Shown here: positions 7,136 through 15,093 of the stretch, one piece after another
Numbering within the stretch: position 1 is the first letter of the stretch
How the letters are laid out: each line of letters begins with the position of its first letter
DNA from: Halomonas sp. 328
GTDB taxonomy: Bacteria > Pseudomonadota > Gammaproteobacteria > Pseudomonadales > Halomonadaceae
Length of the DNA: 38,999 nt
Reading direction: 5' to 3'
Assembly (NCBI RefSeq): GCF_015645095.1
Contig: NZ_JADOTW010000033.1
Location: forward strand, 1-38,999
The notes under the pieces: model-generated
Database searches by the model: none
The model's input: only the letters and a program-made list of their open reading frames with translations
Told to the model about the DNA's origin: nothing
Made by a program: the position numbers and the translations under genes

Positions 7136-7282
7136 ATGACCGCAATGAGCCAGGCCAAGCCCCAGCGCGAACGTTTCCTCTCCCTCTGGGACGACATCAA
7201 GCGCCGCGGCGGCAAGTCCAAGCCCGCCACCAAGCGCAAGCTGGGCTGGCCCAAGCAGCGCATTACCCAGCACTACCTGTGA
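7136..7282 (+). CDS. Small basic protein, unrecognised
   Basis: A 48-residue basic frame begins at ATG 7136 after GAAGG (7124-7128). The sequence contains RFLSLWDDIKRRGGKSKPATKRKLGW and so on, with about a third Lys or Arg. It resembles short nucleic-acid-binding or ribosome-associated peptides in composition only. A very strong hairpin follows 36 bp after the stop, as expected for a real transcription unit. A second in-frame ATG at 7145 is possible. Confidence 0.5.
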   Translation: MTAMSQAKPQRERFLSLWDDIKRRGGKSKPATKRKLGWPKQRITQHYL

Positions 7283-7318
7283 ACCGCCGGGCTGGCTCGC
7301 CCAGCCCCGGCACGTCAA

Positions 7319-7353
7319 CGACACCGCCCGGCCTCGGCCGGGCGGTGTCGTTT
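7319..7353 (+). terminator. Strong hairpin terminator after the small basic gene
   Basis: A perfect 15-bp inverted repeat (7319-7333 with 7336-7350) is followed by TTTGGCATTCTG. The T run is short, but stem strength and position fit an intrinsic terminator. Nothing else was recognised between 7354 and 7524. Confidence 0.75.
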
Positions 7354-7524
7354 GGCATTCTGTTTCTTCCATAAATCGGCCATCGATTTCCATTTTTTCC
7401 CATAGAACGGGGTGTGGGATTCCATTAAGGAATGTATAGGCCGCTTTTTTTCGTTTGCGGGTCGGGCGCGGCTCTGCTGTGATGGCACTAGTTCACCGTG
7501 ATATCCAGCGATAGGCCCTTTGCC

Positions 7525-8880
7525 ATGAGCACAGACTTTCTTTCTTCGGACGAGATTCGCGATCGCTTCTCGAAGGCCATGTCGGCCATGTACCAGGCCG
7601 AGGTGCCCCAGTATTCGACCCTCCTCGAGTTGGTGGAGACGGTCAATCGGGAGACCCTGGACAAGGACCCGGCCCTGGCCGAACGGCTCGGTGCCCATGA
7701 CGAGCTGGCGCGCCTGAGCGTGGAGCGTCACGGCGCCATCCGTGTCGGCAGTGCCGCGGAGCTGGCCATGCTGCGCCGCCTCTTCGCGGTGATGGGCATG
7801 TTCCCGGTGGGCTATTACGACCTCTCCGAGGCCGGCGTGCCGGTGCACTCCACCGCCTTCCGTCCCATCGAGGACGCGGCCCTGGCCCGCAACCCCTTCC
7901 GCATCTTCACCTCGCTGTTGCGCCTCGAACTGATCGAGAGCCCGGAACTGCGGCAGCGTGCCGAGGCGATCCTCGCCCGACGCGATATCTTCACCCCCGG
8001 GGTGCGTGAGCTGATCGAGCGCTGCGAGGCCCAGGGCGGGCTGAACGCGGCCGATGCCGAGCGCTTCGTGGCCGAGGCCCTGGAGACCTTCCGCTGGCAT
8101 CAGGAGGCCACCGTCGACCTGGCCACCTACGAGGCCCTCCACGACGAGCACCGCCTGATCGCCGACGTGGTCTGCTTCCGTGGCCCCCATATCAACCACC
8201 TGACGCCGCGCACCCTGGACATCGATGAGGTGCAGCGGCGCATGCCCGCGGCGGGCATGAACCCCAAGGCAGTCATCGAAGGGCCGCCTCGCCGCGACTG
8301 CCCGATCCTGCTGCGCCAGACCAGCTTCAAGGCGCTGGAGGAGTCGATCCGCTTCGCCGGCGAGCAGCAGGGCACCCATACCGCCCGCTTCGGCGAGATC
8401 GAGCAGCGCGGCATGGCGCTGACCGCCAAGGGACGCGAGCTCTACGACCGGCTGCTGAACGAGGCACGACGCCAGACCGCGGGCCTGGCCAACGAGGCGC
8501 ACCAGCGGGTGCTGGGCGAGGTCTTCGCCGACTTCCCCGACCGGGATGAGGAACTGCATCGCCAGGAGCTGGCCTTCTTCCACTACCGGCTGAGCGCGGC
8601 GGGGGAGGCGGCTGGCCCGCAGCCGGGCGCCGACCTGGAGGCGCTGATCGAGCATGGCCTGGTGGTGGCCCAGCCGATCACCTACGAGGACTTCCTGCCG
8701 GTGAGCGCCGCGGGCATCTTCCAGTCCAACCTGGGTGGCGGCGAGAACCAGGCCTACGCCGGCAACGCCAACCGTGATGCCTTCGAGGCGGCCCTCGGTG
8801 CCCCGGTCACCGACGAGCTGGCCCTCTACGCCGAGCGCCAGGAGGCCTCCCGCCGCCGGGTGTTGGAGGCCCTGGCCTAA
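7525..8880 (+). CDS. hglS: 2-oxoadipate dioxygenase/decarboxylase (HglS/YdcJ, DUF1338)
   Basis: This 451-residue protein is a full-length HglS/YdcJ. The P. putida enzyme uses Fe(II) and oxygen to convert 2-oxoadipate to D-2-hydroxyglutarate in D-lysine catabolism. The described metal ligands His70, His226 and Glu294 and substrate Arg74 correspond here to His69 (SVERHG), His225 (GPHINHLT), Glu293 (GEIEQRG) and Arg73, each offset by one. All are present, so the enzyme should be active. The ATG at 7525 gives the family length; an in-frame GTG at 7498 would add a poor N-terminus. It is convergent with the downstream LysR gene, so control by that regulator is not implied by layout. Confidence 0.88.
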   Translation: MSTDFLSSDEIRDRFSKAMSAMYQAEVPQYSTLLELVETVNRETLDKDPALAERLGAHDELARLSVERHGAIRVGSAAELAMLRRLFAVMGMFPVGYYDLSEAGVPVHSTAFRPIEDAALARNPFRIFTSLLRLELIESPELRQRAEAILARRDIFTPGVRELIERCEAQGGLNAADAERFVAEALETFRWHQEATVDLATYEALHDEHRLIADVVCFRGPHINHLTPRTLDIDEVQRRMPAAGMNPKAVIEGPPRRDCPILLRQTSFKALEESIRFAGEQQGTHTARFGEIEQRGMALTAKGRELYDRLLNEARRQTAGLANEAHQRVLGEVFADFPDRDEELHRQELAFFHYRLSAAGEAAGPQPGADLEALIEHGLVVAQPITYEDFLPVSAAGIFQSNLGGGENQAYAGNANRDAFEAALGAPVTDELALYAERQEASRRRVLEALA

Positions 8881-8924
8881 AGCCAATCGCCCGTAGGGCG
8901 TCTCGAGCCTCTTCCAACCCCTTA

Positions 8925-9818
8925 TCAGGAGGAGGCCGTGGTGCCGACGATATGCTCGACGAAGCGCCGTACCTTGGCCAGTTCGCCCAGGTGTTCCGGG
9001 TAGACCAGGTAGTAGGCGCTGGCGCTATGTAGTCGATAAGGGGCGGCGATGGCCAGGCGCCTGTCCTGAAGCTCTTCCTCGACGATAAAGCGTGGCACCA
9101 GGGCCACGCCCCCGCCGGCCATGGCGGTGCGCACCAGCATGGCGAAGGTCTCGAAGCGGGTGCCATGGTAGCTGCGGTCGGTGCTCGCCCCCTGTTCGGC
9201 GAACCAGCGGTGCCAGGCGTCCGGGCGGGTCGACAGGTGCAGCAGCGGTAGCTCGGCCAGCTCGCCCACGTCCTGGGGGGCATGGCGTGCCAGAAAGGGC
9301 GGGGCCGCCACCGCTACCATCTCCTCTTCCAGCAGCTTGTGACAGGCCAGATTGGGCCAGCTGCCATGGCCGTAGAAAAGCGCCACGTCGATATCCTGCT
9401 GCTCCAGGTCGAAGTCCTCGACCCGGTCGTGAAACGCCAGGCTGATGCCCGGGTTGTCGGCCAGGAAGGCGGGCAGCCGGTCCGCCAGCCAGCGGGCACC
9501 GAAGCTGGGCAGGGTGGCGACCTTGAGCACCTCGCTGTTGCCGCTATAGGTCATGATGGCCTGGGTCGACATCTCGATCTGGGCCAGCACCTTGCGCACG
9601 TCGCTGAGGAAGATGGCGCCCTCCGGGGTCAGCACCAGTTGGCGCCGCACCCGGCGAAACAGCTTGTGCTGCAGGTGCGCCTCGAGCTGGGCCACCTGCT
9701 TGCTGATCGCGCTCTGGGTCAGGCTCAGCTCGTCGGCGGCCCGGGTGAAGCTCATATGGCGGGCCGCCGCTTCGAAGCACTGCATGGCGGTGGTGGAGGG
9801 GAGGTTGCGTGAGGCCAA
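8925..9818 (-). CDS. LysR-family transcriptional regulator (GcvA-like)
   Basis: This 297-residue regulator has the LysR winged-helix at residues 5-64 (LPSTTAMQCFEAAARHMSFTRAA, then SQSAISKQVAQLE-like recognition helix) and a type 2 periplasmic-binding-fold effector domain from about 90 to 295. The start MASRNLPSTTAM is typical of the GcvA subgroup. It is convergent with hglS (45-bp gap) and divergent from the araC gene, 107 bp away, so the shared 9819-9925 interval is where it would most likely act. The effector is unknown. Confidence 0.88.
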   Translation of the reverse strand: MASRNLPSTTAMQCFEAAARHMSFTRAADELSLTQSAISKQVAQLEAHLQHKLFRRVRRQLVLTPEGAIFLSDVRKVLAQIEMSTQAIMTYSGNSEVLKVATLPSFGARWLADRLPAFLADNPGISLAFHDRVEDFDLEQQDIDVALFYGHGSWPNLACHKLLEEEMVAVAAPPFLARHAPQDVGELAELPLLHLSTRPDAWHRWFAEQGASTDRSYHGTRFETFAMLVRTAMAGGGVALVPRFIVEEELQDRRLAIAAPYRLHSASAYYLVYPEHLGELAKVRRFVEHIVGTTASS

Positions 9819-9854
9819 GCGCGGGGCTCCTGAGAGGCGTTGGAATGCTTGGAG

Positions 9855-9882
9855 GGTAATCGGGGGCAGGCCCTCATTTCCA
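9855..9882. repeat. GGGGGCAGGCCCTC-type dispersed repeat, copy d (degenerate)
   Basis: GGTAATCGGGGGCAGGCCCT followed by CATTTCC resembles copies a-c with several substitutions. It sits between the divergent lysR and araC genes. Confidence 0.6.
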
Positions 9883-9925
9883 GGCCGATCTTGGTTGGGG
9901 CGGGGGCCTGGCGTAGAGTAGGGGC

Positions 9926-10723
9926 ATGATCGACTCGGCGAGGGAGTCGCCCGGCATGTCCGTCTTCGGCCTGCAGACCTGTACCCTGGGGCGCCAGCAT
10001 GTGGCCCACGAACACGCTTATCATCAGCTGATCCTGGCCAGCTCCGGCTCCACCGAGCTGGCCCTGGAGCATCGCGGCCAGCGCATCACCCGGGAGCTGG
10101 GCTGTTTGATCCCCACCGCCTGCCACCACGAGTACCTGGGCGATGGCCGCAACCAGACCCTGGTGCTGGACGTGCCCCTGGCCAAGCTGGAACGCCTGGC
10201 CTGTGCCGACGAGCTGCAGCGCCTCTTCGAACGGCCGCGTTTCTTCGCCGTCTCGCCCCAGCTGCAGCAGCTGACCGCCACCCTGATGGCCCAGGCCGAG
10301 CAGGCCCCGGCCCTGCATGACGAGATCGCCACCCTCCTGCTGCGGGCCCTCTACCTGCAGCTGCATGATCAGGAGCTGAAGCGCGCCGAGGTCGGGCCCC
10401 AGGCCCGTTCGCGGCTCGACCTGGCGCGGCTCGATGCCTGGATCGACGCCCACCTGGACGCCGCCATCCGCGTCGAGACCCTGGCCGAGCTCTGCGCCCT
10501 GAGCCCCGGCCACTTCCATGCCTGCTTTCGCGAGGCCACCGGCCTGACGCCCCTGGCCTATGTGCAGCGCCGCCGCCTCGACCACGCCCGCAGCCTGGTC
10601 GCCGGCAGCCGGCTGAGCCTGGGGCATATTGCCGGCCTGGTGGGCTTCCGCGACCAGGGCAGCTTCTCCCGCGCCTATCGCCGCCAGTTCGGCGAGGCGC
10701 CCTCCCACGCCCGCCGTTGTTAA
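9926..10723 (+). CDS. AraC-family transcriptional regulator
   Basis: This 265-residue protein has an N-terminal cupin-like effector domain (about 18-110, with the HEHAYHQLILASSG motif) and a C-terminal double helix-turn-helix of AraC type (about 170-262: VETLAELCALSPGHFHACFREATGLTPLAYVQ, then IAGLVGFRDQGSFSRAYRRQFG). It lies 177 bp upstream of the TRAP operon on the same strand. A 21-bp direct repeat in between fits an AraC-type operator, making that operon its likely target. A second possible start is ATG 9956. The stop codon lies inside a perfect 24-bp hairpin repeat, so the natural C-terminus may have been altered by repeat insertion. Confidence 0.87.
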   Translation: MIDSARESPGMSVFGLQTCTLGRQHVAHEHAYHQLILASSGSTELALEHRGQRITRELGCLIPTACHHEYLGDGRNQTLVLDVPLAKLERLACADELQRLFERPRFFAVSPQLQQLTATLMAQAEQAPALHDEIATLLLRALYLQLHDQELKRAEVGPQARSRLDLARLDAWIDAHLDAAIRVETLAELCALSPGHFHACFREATGLTPLAYVQRRRLDHARSLVAGSRLSLGHIAGLVGFRDQGSFSRAYRRQFGEAPSHARRC

Positions 10724-10797
10724 TGGGGGACAGACCCCCATTTCCCCAAATGGGGGTCTGTCCCCCATTAACACCCATTAACATGTCCCCCATTAAC
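10720..10797. repeat. Perfect 24-bp hairpin made of two inverted repeat copies (copy e)
   Basis: Bases 10720-10743 and 10748-10771 are exact reverse complements around a CCCC loop. Each arm contains GGGGGACAGACCCCC, so two copies of the dispersed repeat face each other. Partial copies (CCCATTAACATGTCCCCCATTA) follow to 10797. The TAA of the araC gene (10721-10723) is inside the first arm. In RNA this would fold very stably and may also end transcription of araC. Confidence 0.93.
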
Positions 10798-10839
10798 GGC
10801 GCAGCCTCGGGCAAGTTCGGCGCAGTCTCGGCCAAGTGG
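10798..10839 (+). promoter_or_regulatory. 21-bp direct repeat, candidate AraC-type operator
   Basis: Two head-to-tail 21-bp units (10798-10818 and 10819-10839) match at 17 of 21 positions, each with GGCGCAG, CTCGG and CAAGT blocks. A 21-bp period, two helix turns, is the usual spacing of AraC half-sites. They lie about 60 bp before dctP and just downstream of an araC gene. Confidence 0.55.
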
Positions 10840-10851
10840 CGGAGCCGGGAA

Positions 10852-10864
10852 TGACCTAAGGTCA
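10852..10864 (+). promoter_or_regulatory. Palindrome TGACCT-A-AGGTCA upstream of dctP
   Basis: A perfect 13-bp palindrome 36 bp before the dctP start. It lies where the promoter -10 region or transcription start would be, so it could be a repressor site. No regulator can be assigned. Confidence 0.4.
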
Positions 10865-10900
10865 GAGTGATTCCTCCAACAACAATCAGGATCGACACTC

Positions 10901-12013
10901 ATGACCACCACATCGCGACTCCCCAAGCGCTTGGGTAACCCCCTGGGCAAGCTTCTGGGTAAGCCCCTGGCATTGGCGGCGCTGCCGCTGGCCCTGGCGG
11001 CGGCCCAGGCCCAGGCGCAATCCTACGAGATGGTGATCGCCACCCAGCTGCCCGAGAGCCTCTCCAACAACGAGATCTACCCCGCCCTGGTGCACTTCAA
11101 GAACCGGGTCGAGGCGCAGACCGACGGCGACCTGGCGGTGACGATCTTCGGCGGTGGCCAACTGGGCTCCGAGGTGGAGAACGGCTCCGAGGTGCAGGGC
11201 GGGCGCACCCTGCAGTCCACCATCATGTCGGCGGGGGCCATGTCCTCCTTCTACCAGGACTACCAGCTGACCACCGCGCCCTTCCTCTTTACCAGCTGGC
11301 GCCAGGCCTGGGCCTTCTTCGACGGCGAGTGGTTCGCCGACTTCATGGCGGGGACCCGGGAATCGGCCAATATGCGCTACCTGGGCACCTTCGACGACGG
11401 CGGCGGCTTCGTGGCCTTCACCAACAACGTGCGCTTGATCGAGACGGTGGAGGACCTGGAGGGGCTGAACATCCGCACCGAGGAGAACCCCGCCCACGTG
11501 GCCATCATGCGTGCCCTGGGCGCCTCGGCCACGCCGTTGCCCTGGGGCGAGCTGATCACCGCCCTGGAGACCGGCCTGGCCGACGGCCAGTTCAATGCCC
11601 CGGTGCTCAACACCACCTTCAACTTCGATGCGGTGACCGACTACACCACCCTGACCGGCCACGTCTACAACAGCGCCCCCTGGGTGGTCAGCGAGTCCTG
11701 GTACCAGGAGCTGCCCGAGGCATACCAGGCGGTGCTGGTCAGCGCCGCCCGCGAGGCCATCGAGATCAGCCACGGCATGTCCGGGGCCCTGGCCACCGCC
11801 AGCTGGGTGGAGTCCTGCGAGCGCTTCGAGGCCTGCTACCTGATGCCCCAGGCGGAGCGCGAACGCATGGCGGAGATCGCTCGCCCGGCCTGGCAGGAGT
11901 GGATCGTCGATGACTTTGGCATGGAGGCCGCGGCGGTGGAGGCCTTCCTCGCCGAGGTGGAGCGGGTCGGTGAGCAGGTCGCCGAGGATGACCTGCGGAT
12001 CTACGGCCAGTAA
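10901..12013 (+). CDS. dctP: TRAP transporter substrate-binding protein, DctP family
   Basis: This 370-residue periplasmic protein captures the substrate for the TRAP transporter encoded by the next two genes. A long signal peptide runs to about residue 39 (ending AAAQAQA). The mature part has the DctP fold, with the central block LEGLNIRTEENPAHVAIMRALGASATPLPWGEL and GLADGQFNAP. The arginine of NIRTEE is the residue that in DctP proteins pairs with a substrate carboxylate, so an organic acid or amino-acid-like ligand is expected. The sequence does not look like the ectoine binder TeaA. A GC-rich hairpin follows the stop. Confidence 0.9.
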   Translation: MTTTSRLPKRLGNPLGKLLGKPLALAALPLALAAAQAQAQSYEMVIATQLPESLSNNEIYPALVHFKNRVEAQTDGDLAVTIFGGGQLGSEVENGSEVQGGRTLQSTIMSAGAMSSFYQDYQLTTAPFLFTSWRQAWAFFDGEWFADFMAGTRESANMRYLGTFDDGGGFVAFTNNVRLIETVEDLEGLNIRTEENPAHVAIMRALGASATPLPWGELITALETGLADGQFNAPVLNTTFNFDAVTDYTTLTGHVYNSAPWVVSESWYQELPEAYQAVLVSAAREAIEISHGMSGALATASWVESCERFEACYLMPQAERERMAEIARPAWQEWIVDDFGMEAAAVEAFLAEVERVGEQVAEDDLRIYGQ

Positions 12014-12022
12014 TCGCTGACC

Positions 12023-12048
12023 CCGGCGCCCGCCCTGGCGGGCGCCGG
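12023..12048 (+). other. Intercistronic hairpin between dctP and dctQ
   Basis: A 12-bp perfect inverted repeat (12023-12034 with 12037-12048) without a T run. Such hairpins after a binding-protein gene usually protect the upstream mRNA and raise the ratio of binding protein to membrane subunits. Confidence 0.6.
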
Positions 12049-12064
12049 CCCCTTGAGGCTCGCC

Positions 12065-12610
12065 ATGACTCTTCTGGTTTCCCTGCGCCGACTCAGCGAT
12101 GGCGTCAATCGGCTCGCTATCCTGCTCTGCGTGGCCTGCATCCTGGCCATGCTGGGCATCTCCTTCACCGCTTTCCTCTACAAGCTGATCACCGGCAGCA
12201 CCCTGAGCTGGACCTACTCCCTGGCGCGGCTCTTCCTGCCGTGGATCGGCTTTCTCTCCATGACCATCTCGCTGCGCTATGGCGAGCACGTGGCCATGAC
12301 CCTGCTGGTGCGCAGCCTGCCGCGGCTGCTGGTGCAGCTGGCCGCCGGTGCCTGCCTGGCGGTGATGGCGCTCTTCGCCGCCCTGCTGGTGTGGTACGGC
12401 TGGGGCTATTTCCAGAACGCCACCCAGGTCTACATGGTCTCCGACCAGATCCGCATCCCCAGCAAGGTCACCGCCATCGTGGTGCCCCTGAGCGGGGCCA
12501 TCATGCTGCTGCACCTGGTCCACGGCTTCGCGTTGCTGGAGCACTTCATCGATGACGACGCCCTGATCGACGAGCTGATCGAGACCCCCGACTCGGAGAC
12601 CCCGCGATGA
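12065..12610 (+). CDS. dctQ: TRAP transporter small membrane subunit, DctQ family
   Basis: This 181-residue protein has four predicted membrane helices (for example LAILLCVACILAMLGISF, and LVQLAAGACLAVMALFAALL) and the DctQ landmark SWTYSLARLFLPWIGFL. It is the small integral subunit that pairs with DctM. ATG 12065 is chosen because GAGG (12055-12058) sits 6 bp before it; an alternative TTG at 12053 would overlap that site. Its stop overlaps the dctM start (ATGA). Confidence 0.88.
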   Translation: MTLLVSLRRLSDGVNRLAILLCVACILAMLGISFTAFLYKLITGSTLSWTYSLARLFLPWIGFLSMTISLRYGEHVAMTLLVRSLPRLLVQLAAGACLAVMALFAALLVWYGWGYFQNATQVYMVSDQIRIPSKVTAIVVPLSGAIMLLHLVHGFALLEHFIDDDALIDELIETPDSETPR

Positions 12611-13884
12611 CGCCTGCCATCCTTGCCTTCGTGGTACTGCTGCTGATCGGCGCCCCGGTGGCCATCGTCATGGCCATGTCGGGGCTGGTGGGTGGCTTCA
12701 TGCTGGGCGGCGAGCGCATGCTGGGGATCATCGCCGACCGCATGTTCTCCGGCGTCTCCGGCTTCCTGCTGATCGCCGTGCCCTATTTCATCTTCACCGC
12801 CGAGCTGATGAACCAGGGCGGCCTGACCCAGAAGCTGATCGCCTTCAACAACGCCCTCTTCGGCCGGGTGCGCGGGGCCCTGTCCCACGTCAATATCTCG
12901 GTCTCGGTGTTCTTCGCCGGCCTCACCGGCGCCGCCATCACCGATACGGTGGCGATCGGCAAGATCATGATCCCGGAGATGAAGAAGCAGGGCTACGACG
13001 CCGAGTACGCCGCCGCCATCACCGCCTGCTCGTCGATCATCGGCCCGATCATCCCGCCCAGCGTGGTGATGGTGGTCTATGCGACCCTGCTGCGGGATAT
13101 CTCGGTGATCGACCTCTTCGCCGGCGGCATCATTCCCGGCCTGCTGATGGCCGGGGCCCTGCTGCTGGTCAGCTTCTTCCTGGCCTGGAAACGCGGCTAC
13201 CCCAAGCAGGCGCCCACCCCCTTCAAGCTGGCGGTGGTGGCCTTCCTGGTGGCCCTGCCGGCGATGGTGGTGCCGCTGATCATCCTCGGCGGCATCCTCT
13301 CGGGGCTGACCACCATCACCGAGGCGTCCGGCTTCGCCGCGGTCTACGCCATCGTCATCGGCGTGGTCTTCTACCGCAACCTGACCTGGCAGAAGATCTG
13401 GCAGGCGCTGGTGGTCACGGTGCGCTTCTCCGGGGTAGTGTTCTTCCTGCTGGCCACCTCGGCGGTACTGGGCTGGTTCGTGACCCGCTCCGGCATTGCC
13501 CGGGAAGCCGCCGGCCTGATCACCACCTTCAGCGACTCCGCCTTCCTGCAGCTGATGCTGGTCTGCGTGCTGCTGATCCTGATCGGTACCGTGATGGACG
13601 TGCTGCCGGCCCTGGTGGTGGTGGCGCCGGTGCTGGTGCCGGCGATGATTCAGCTGGGCTTCGACCCGCTGCACTTCGCCATCCTGATGATCGTGGTGCT
13701 GAACGTCTCCAACGTCACGCCGCCGGTGGGCATGACCCTGATGACCGCGGCGCGGATCGCCAACGTGCCCTACGAGCGGGCGATCATCGCCTCCTTGCCG
13801 TTCTATACCGCCTACCTGGCGGTGATCGTGCTGCTGGCCGCCTTCCCGGCGCTTTCCACCTGGATTCCCTCCCTGCTTGGCTGA
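12607..13884 (+). CDS. dctM: TRAP transporter large permease subunit, DctM family
   Basis: This 425-residue polytopic protein is the large TRAP subunit that forms the sodium-coupled transport path. Family landmarks include FIFTAELMNQGG, FFAGLTGAAITDTVAIGKIMIPEMKKQGYDAEYAAAITACSSIIGPIIPPS and a VTPPVGMTL motif near the end. Length and helix pattern are complete. It overlaps dctQ by 4 bp and is followed after 15 bp by a deacetylase gene, so transporter and enzyme are probably made from one mRNA. Confidence 0.92.
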   Translation: MTPAILAFVVLLLIGAPVAIVMAMSGLVGGFMLGGERMLGIIADRMFSGVSGFLLIAVPYFIFTAELMNQGGLTQKLIAFNNALFGRVRGALSHVNISVSVFFAGLTGAAITDTVAIGKIMIPEMKKQGYDAEYAAAITACSSIIGPIIPPSVVMVVYATLLRDISVIDLFAGGIIPGLLMAGALLLVSFFLAWKRGYPKQAPTPFKLAVVAFLVALPAMVVPLIILGGILSGLTTITEASGFAAVYAIVIGVVFYRNLTWQKIWQALVVTVRFSGVVFFLLATSAVLGWFVTRSGIAREAAGLITTFSDSAFLQLMLVCVLLILIGTVMDVLPALVVVAPVLVPAMIQLGFDPLHFAILMIVVLNVSNVTPPVGMTLMTAARIANVPYERAIIASLPFYTAYLAVIVLLAAFPALSTWIPSLLG

Positions 13885-13899
13885 CAAGGACTCGCCGTC

Positions 13900-14934
13900 A
13901 TGAAGCTTTATTACCATCCCGACCAGGAACGCCATGCGCCGCCCACCTTCCTGCTGCGCGGCGCCCCGGCCCCGTCGCCGGAGGGGCCCCGGCGCGCCGA
14001 GCTGCTGAGCCTCGGCCTGGCCCAGGCGGGGCTGTCGCTGAGTGCCCCGGCCAAGGCCGATACCCCGCGGCTGCGCGAGCGCCTGGGGCGCATCCACAGC
14101 GCCCGTTACCTCGACTTCCTCGAGACCATTCATGCCCGCTGGCAGGCGCTGCCCGGCGCCGCCGAACTGGTGGCGCCCAATGTGCACCCCTGCGGCGGCG
14201 GCCACCACTACCCGCGCCACCCGGTGGGCCAGGCCGGCTGGCACCTGCACGACATGGCCTGCCCGATCGCCGCCGGCAGCTTCCACGGCATCCTGGCCAG
14301 CGCCGCCAGCGCCGAGGCCGCCGCCGAAGCGGTGCTGGGCGGCGAGTCCGCCGCCTATGCCCTGTGCCGGCCGCCGGGCCACCATGCCGGGCCGGAGCGT
14401 GCCGGTGGCTTCTGCTTCCTCAACAACTCGGCCCTGGCCGCCACGGTGCTGCGCGAGCGCTTTGCCCGGGTGGCGATCGTCGACGTGGACCTGCACCACG
14501 GCAACGGCACCCAGGACATCTTTTATGCCCGGGGCGACGTCTGGACCGGCTCGCTGCATGCCGACCCCGCCGACTTCTACCCCTTCTTCTGGGGCGGTGC
14601 CGATGAGACCGGCGAGGGGGAGGGGCAGGGCGCCAACCTCAACCTGCCGCTGCCCCTGGGCAGCGACGGCGCGGTCTTCCTGGTCGCCTTGGAGCGGCTC
14701 TTGGCGGCGATGACCGAGTTCCGCCCCCAGGCGCTGGTGGTGGCCCTGGGCCTGGATGCCCACAAGGACGACCCCCTGGCCGGGTTGAGCCTGGAGACCG
14801 AGGACTTCCGCGCCATCGGCGCGCGCCTGGCCGAGATCAAACTGCCCACGGTGCTGGTCCAGGAGGGGGGCTACCCCACCGAGTCCCTGGCGGACAACCT
14901 GCACGCCCTGATGGCGGGCTTTACCGCCACCTGA
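13900..14934 (+). CDS. Acetylpolyamine amidohydrolase-like zinc deacetylase (arginase/deacetylase fold)
   Basis: This 344-residue enzyme has the histone-deacetylase fold and should remove an acyl group from a small amine. The catalytic His pair is His161-His162 (RPPGHHAG), the zinc ligands are Asp197 and His199 (VDVDLHHGNGT) and Asp286 (GLDAHKDDP), and the transition-state tyrosine is Tyr325 (QEGGYPTE). Features of the acetylpolyamine amidohydrolase branch are the long insertion before the active site and HADPADFYPFFWGGADETG. Bacterial relatives deacetylate acetylputrescine or acetylcadaverine; the true substrate here is unknown. It lies 15 bp after dctM. Confidence 0.82.
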   Translation: MKLYYHPDQERHAPPTFLLRGAPAPSPEGPRRAELLSLGLAQAGLSLSAPAKADTPRLRERLGRIHSARYLDFLETIHARWQALPGAAELVAPNVHPCGGGHHYPRHPVGQAGWHLHDMACPIAAGSFHGILASAASAEAAAEAVLGGESAAYALCRPPGHHAGPERAGGFCFLNNSALAATVLRERFARVAIVDVDLHHGNGTQDIFYARGDVWTGSLHADPADFYPFFWGGADETGEGEGQGANLNLPLPLGSDGAVFLVALERLLAAMTEFRPQALVVALGLDAHKDDPLAGLSLETEDFRAIGARLAEIKLPTVLVQEGGYPTESLADNLHALMAGFTAT

Positions 14935-14950
14935 CTACTGGGGGGACGCC

Positions 14951-15060
14951 GGGCCGCCGAGCTCCCACGGTACGGGTTGCCACTGGTGTTGTGGGAGCTC
15001 GGGTTCCCCGAGCGATTGGGCGACGTCGTCGCCCCAGAGAATGGCGCCTCAGGCGCCTGT
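14951..15060. repeat. BIME-like extragenic repeat, copy A, inside the operon
   Basis: This inverted array contains GAGCTCCCAC...GTGGGAGCTC, CCACTGGTGTTGTGGGAG, GGGCGACGTCGTCGCCC and GGCGCCTCAGGCGCC. It is the reverse complement of units seen at 34260-34410. It separates the first deacetylase gene from ridA by 159 bp, the largest gap in the cluster, and may act as an mRNA processing or attenuation point. Confidence 0.75.
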
Positions 15061-15093
15061 AAATGAAAGACCAACCGAAGAGAGAGACACGCC

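Noticed and set aside
12430-14904. An 824-codon minus-strand frame across dctQ, dctM and the first deacetylase.
   Set aside because: Antisense shadow of three genes with clear family motifs; product is low-complexity.
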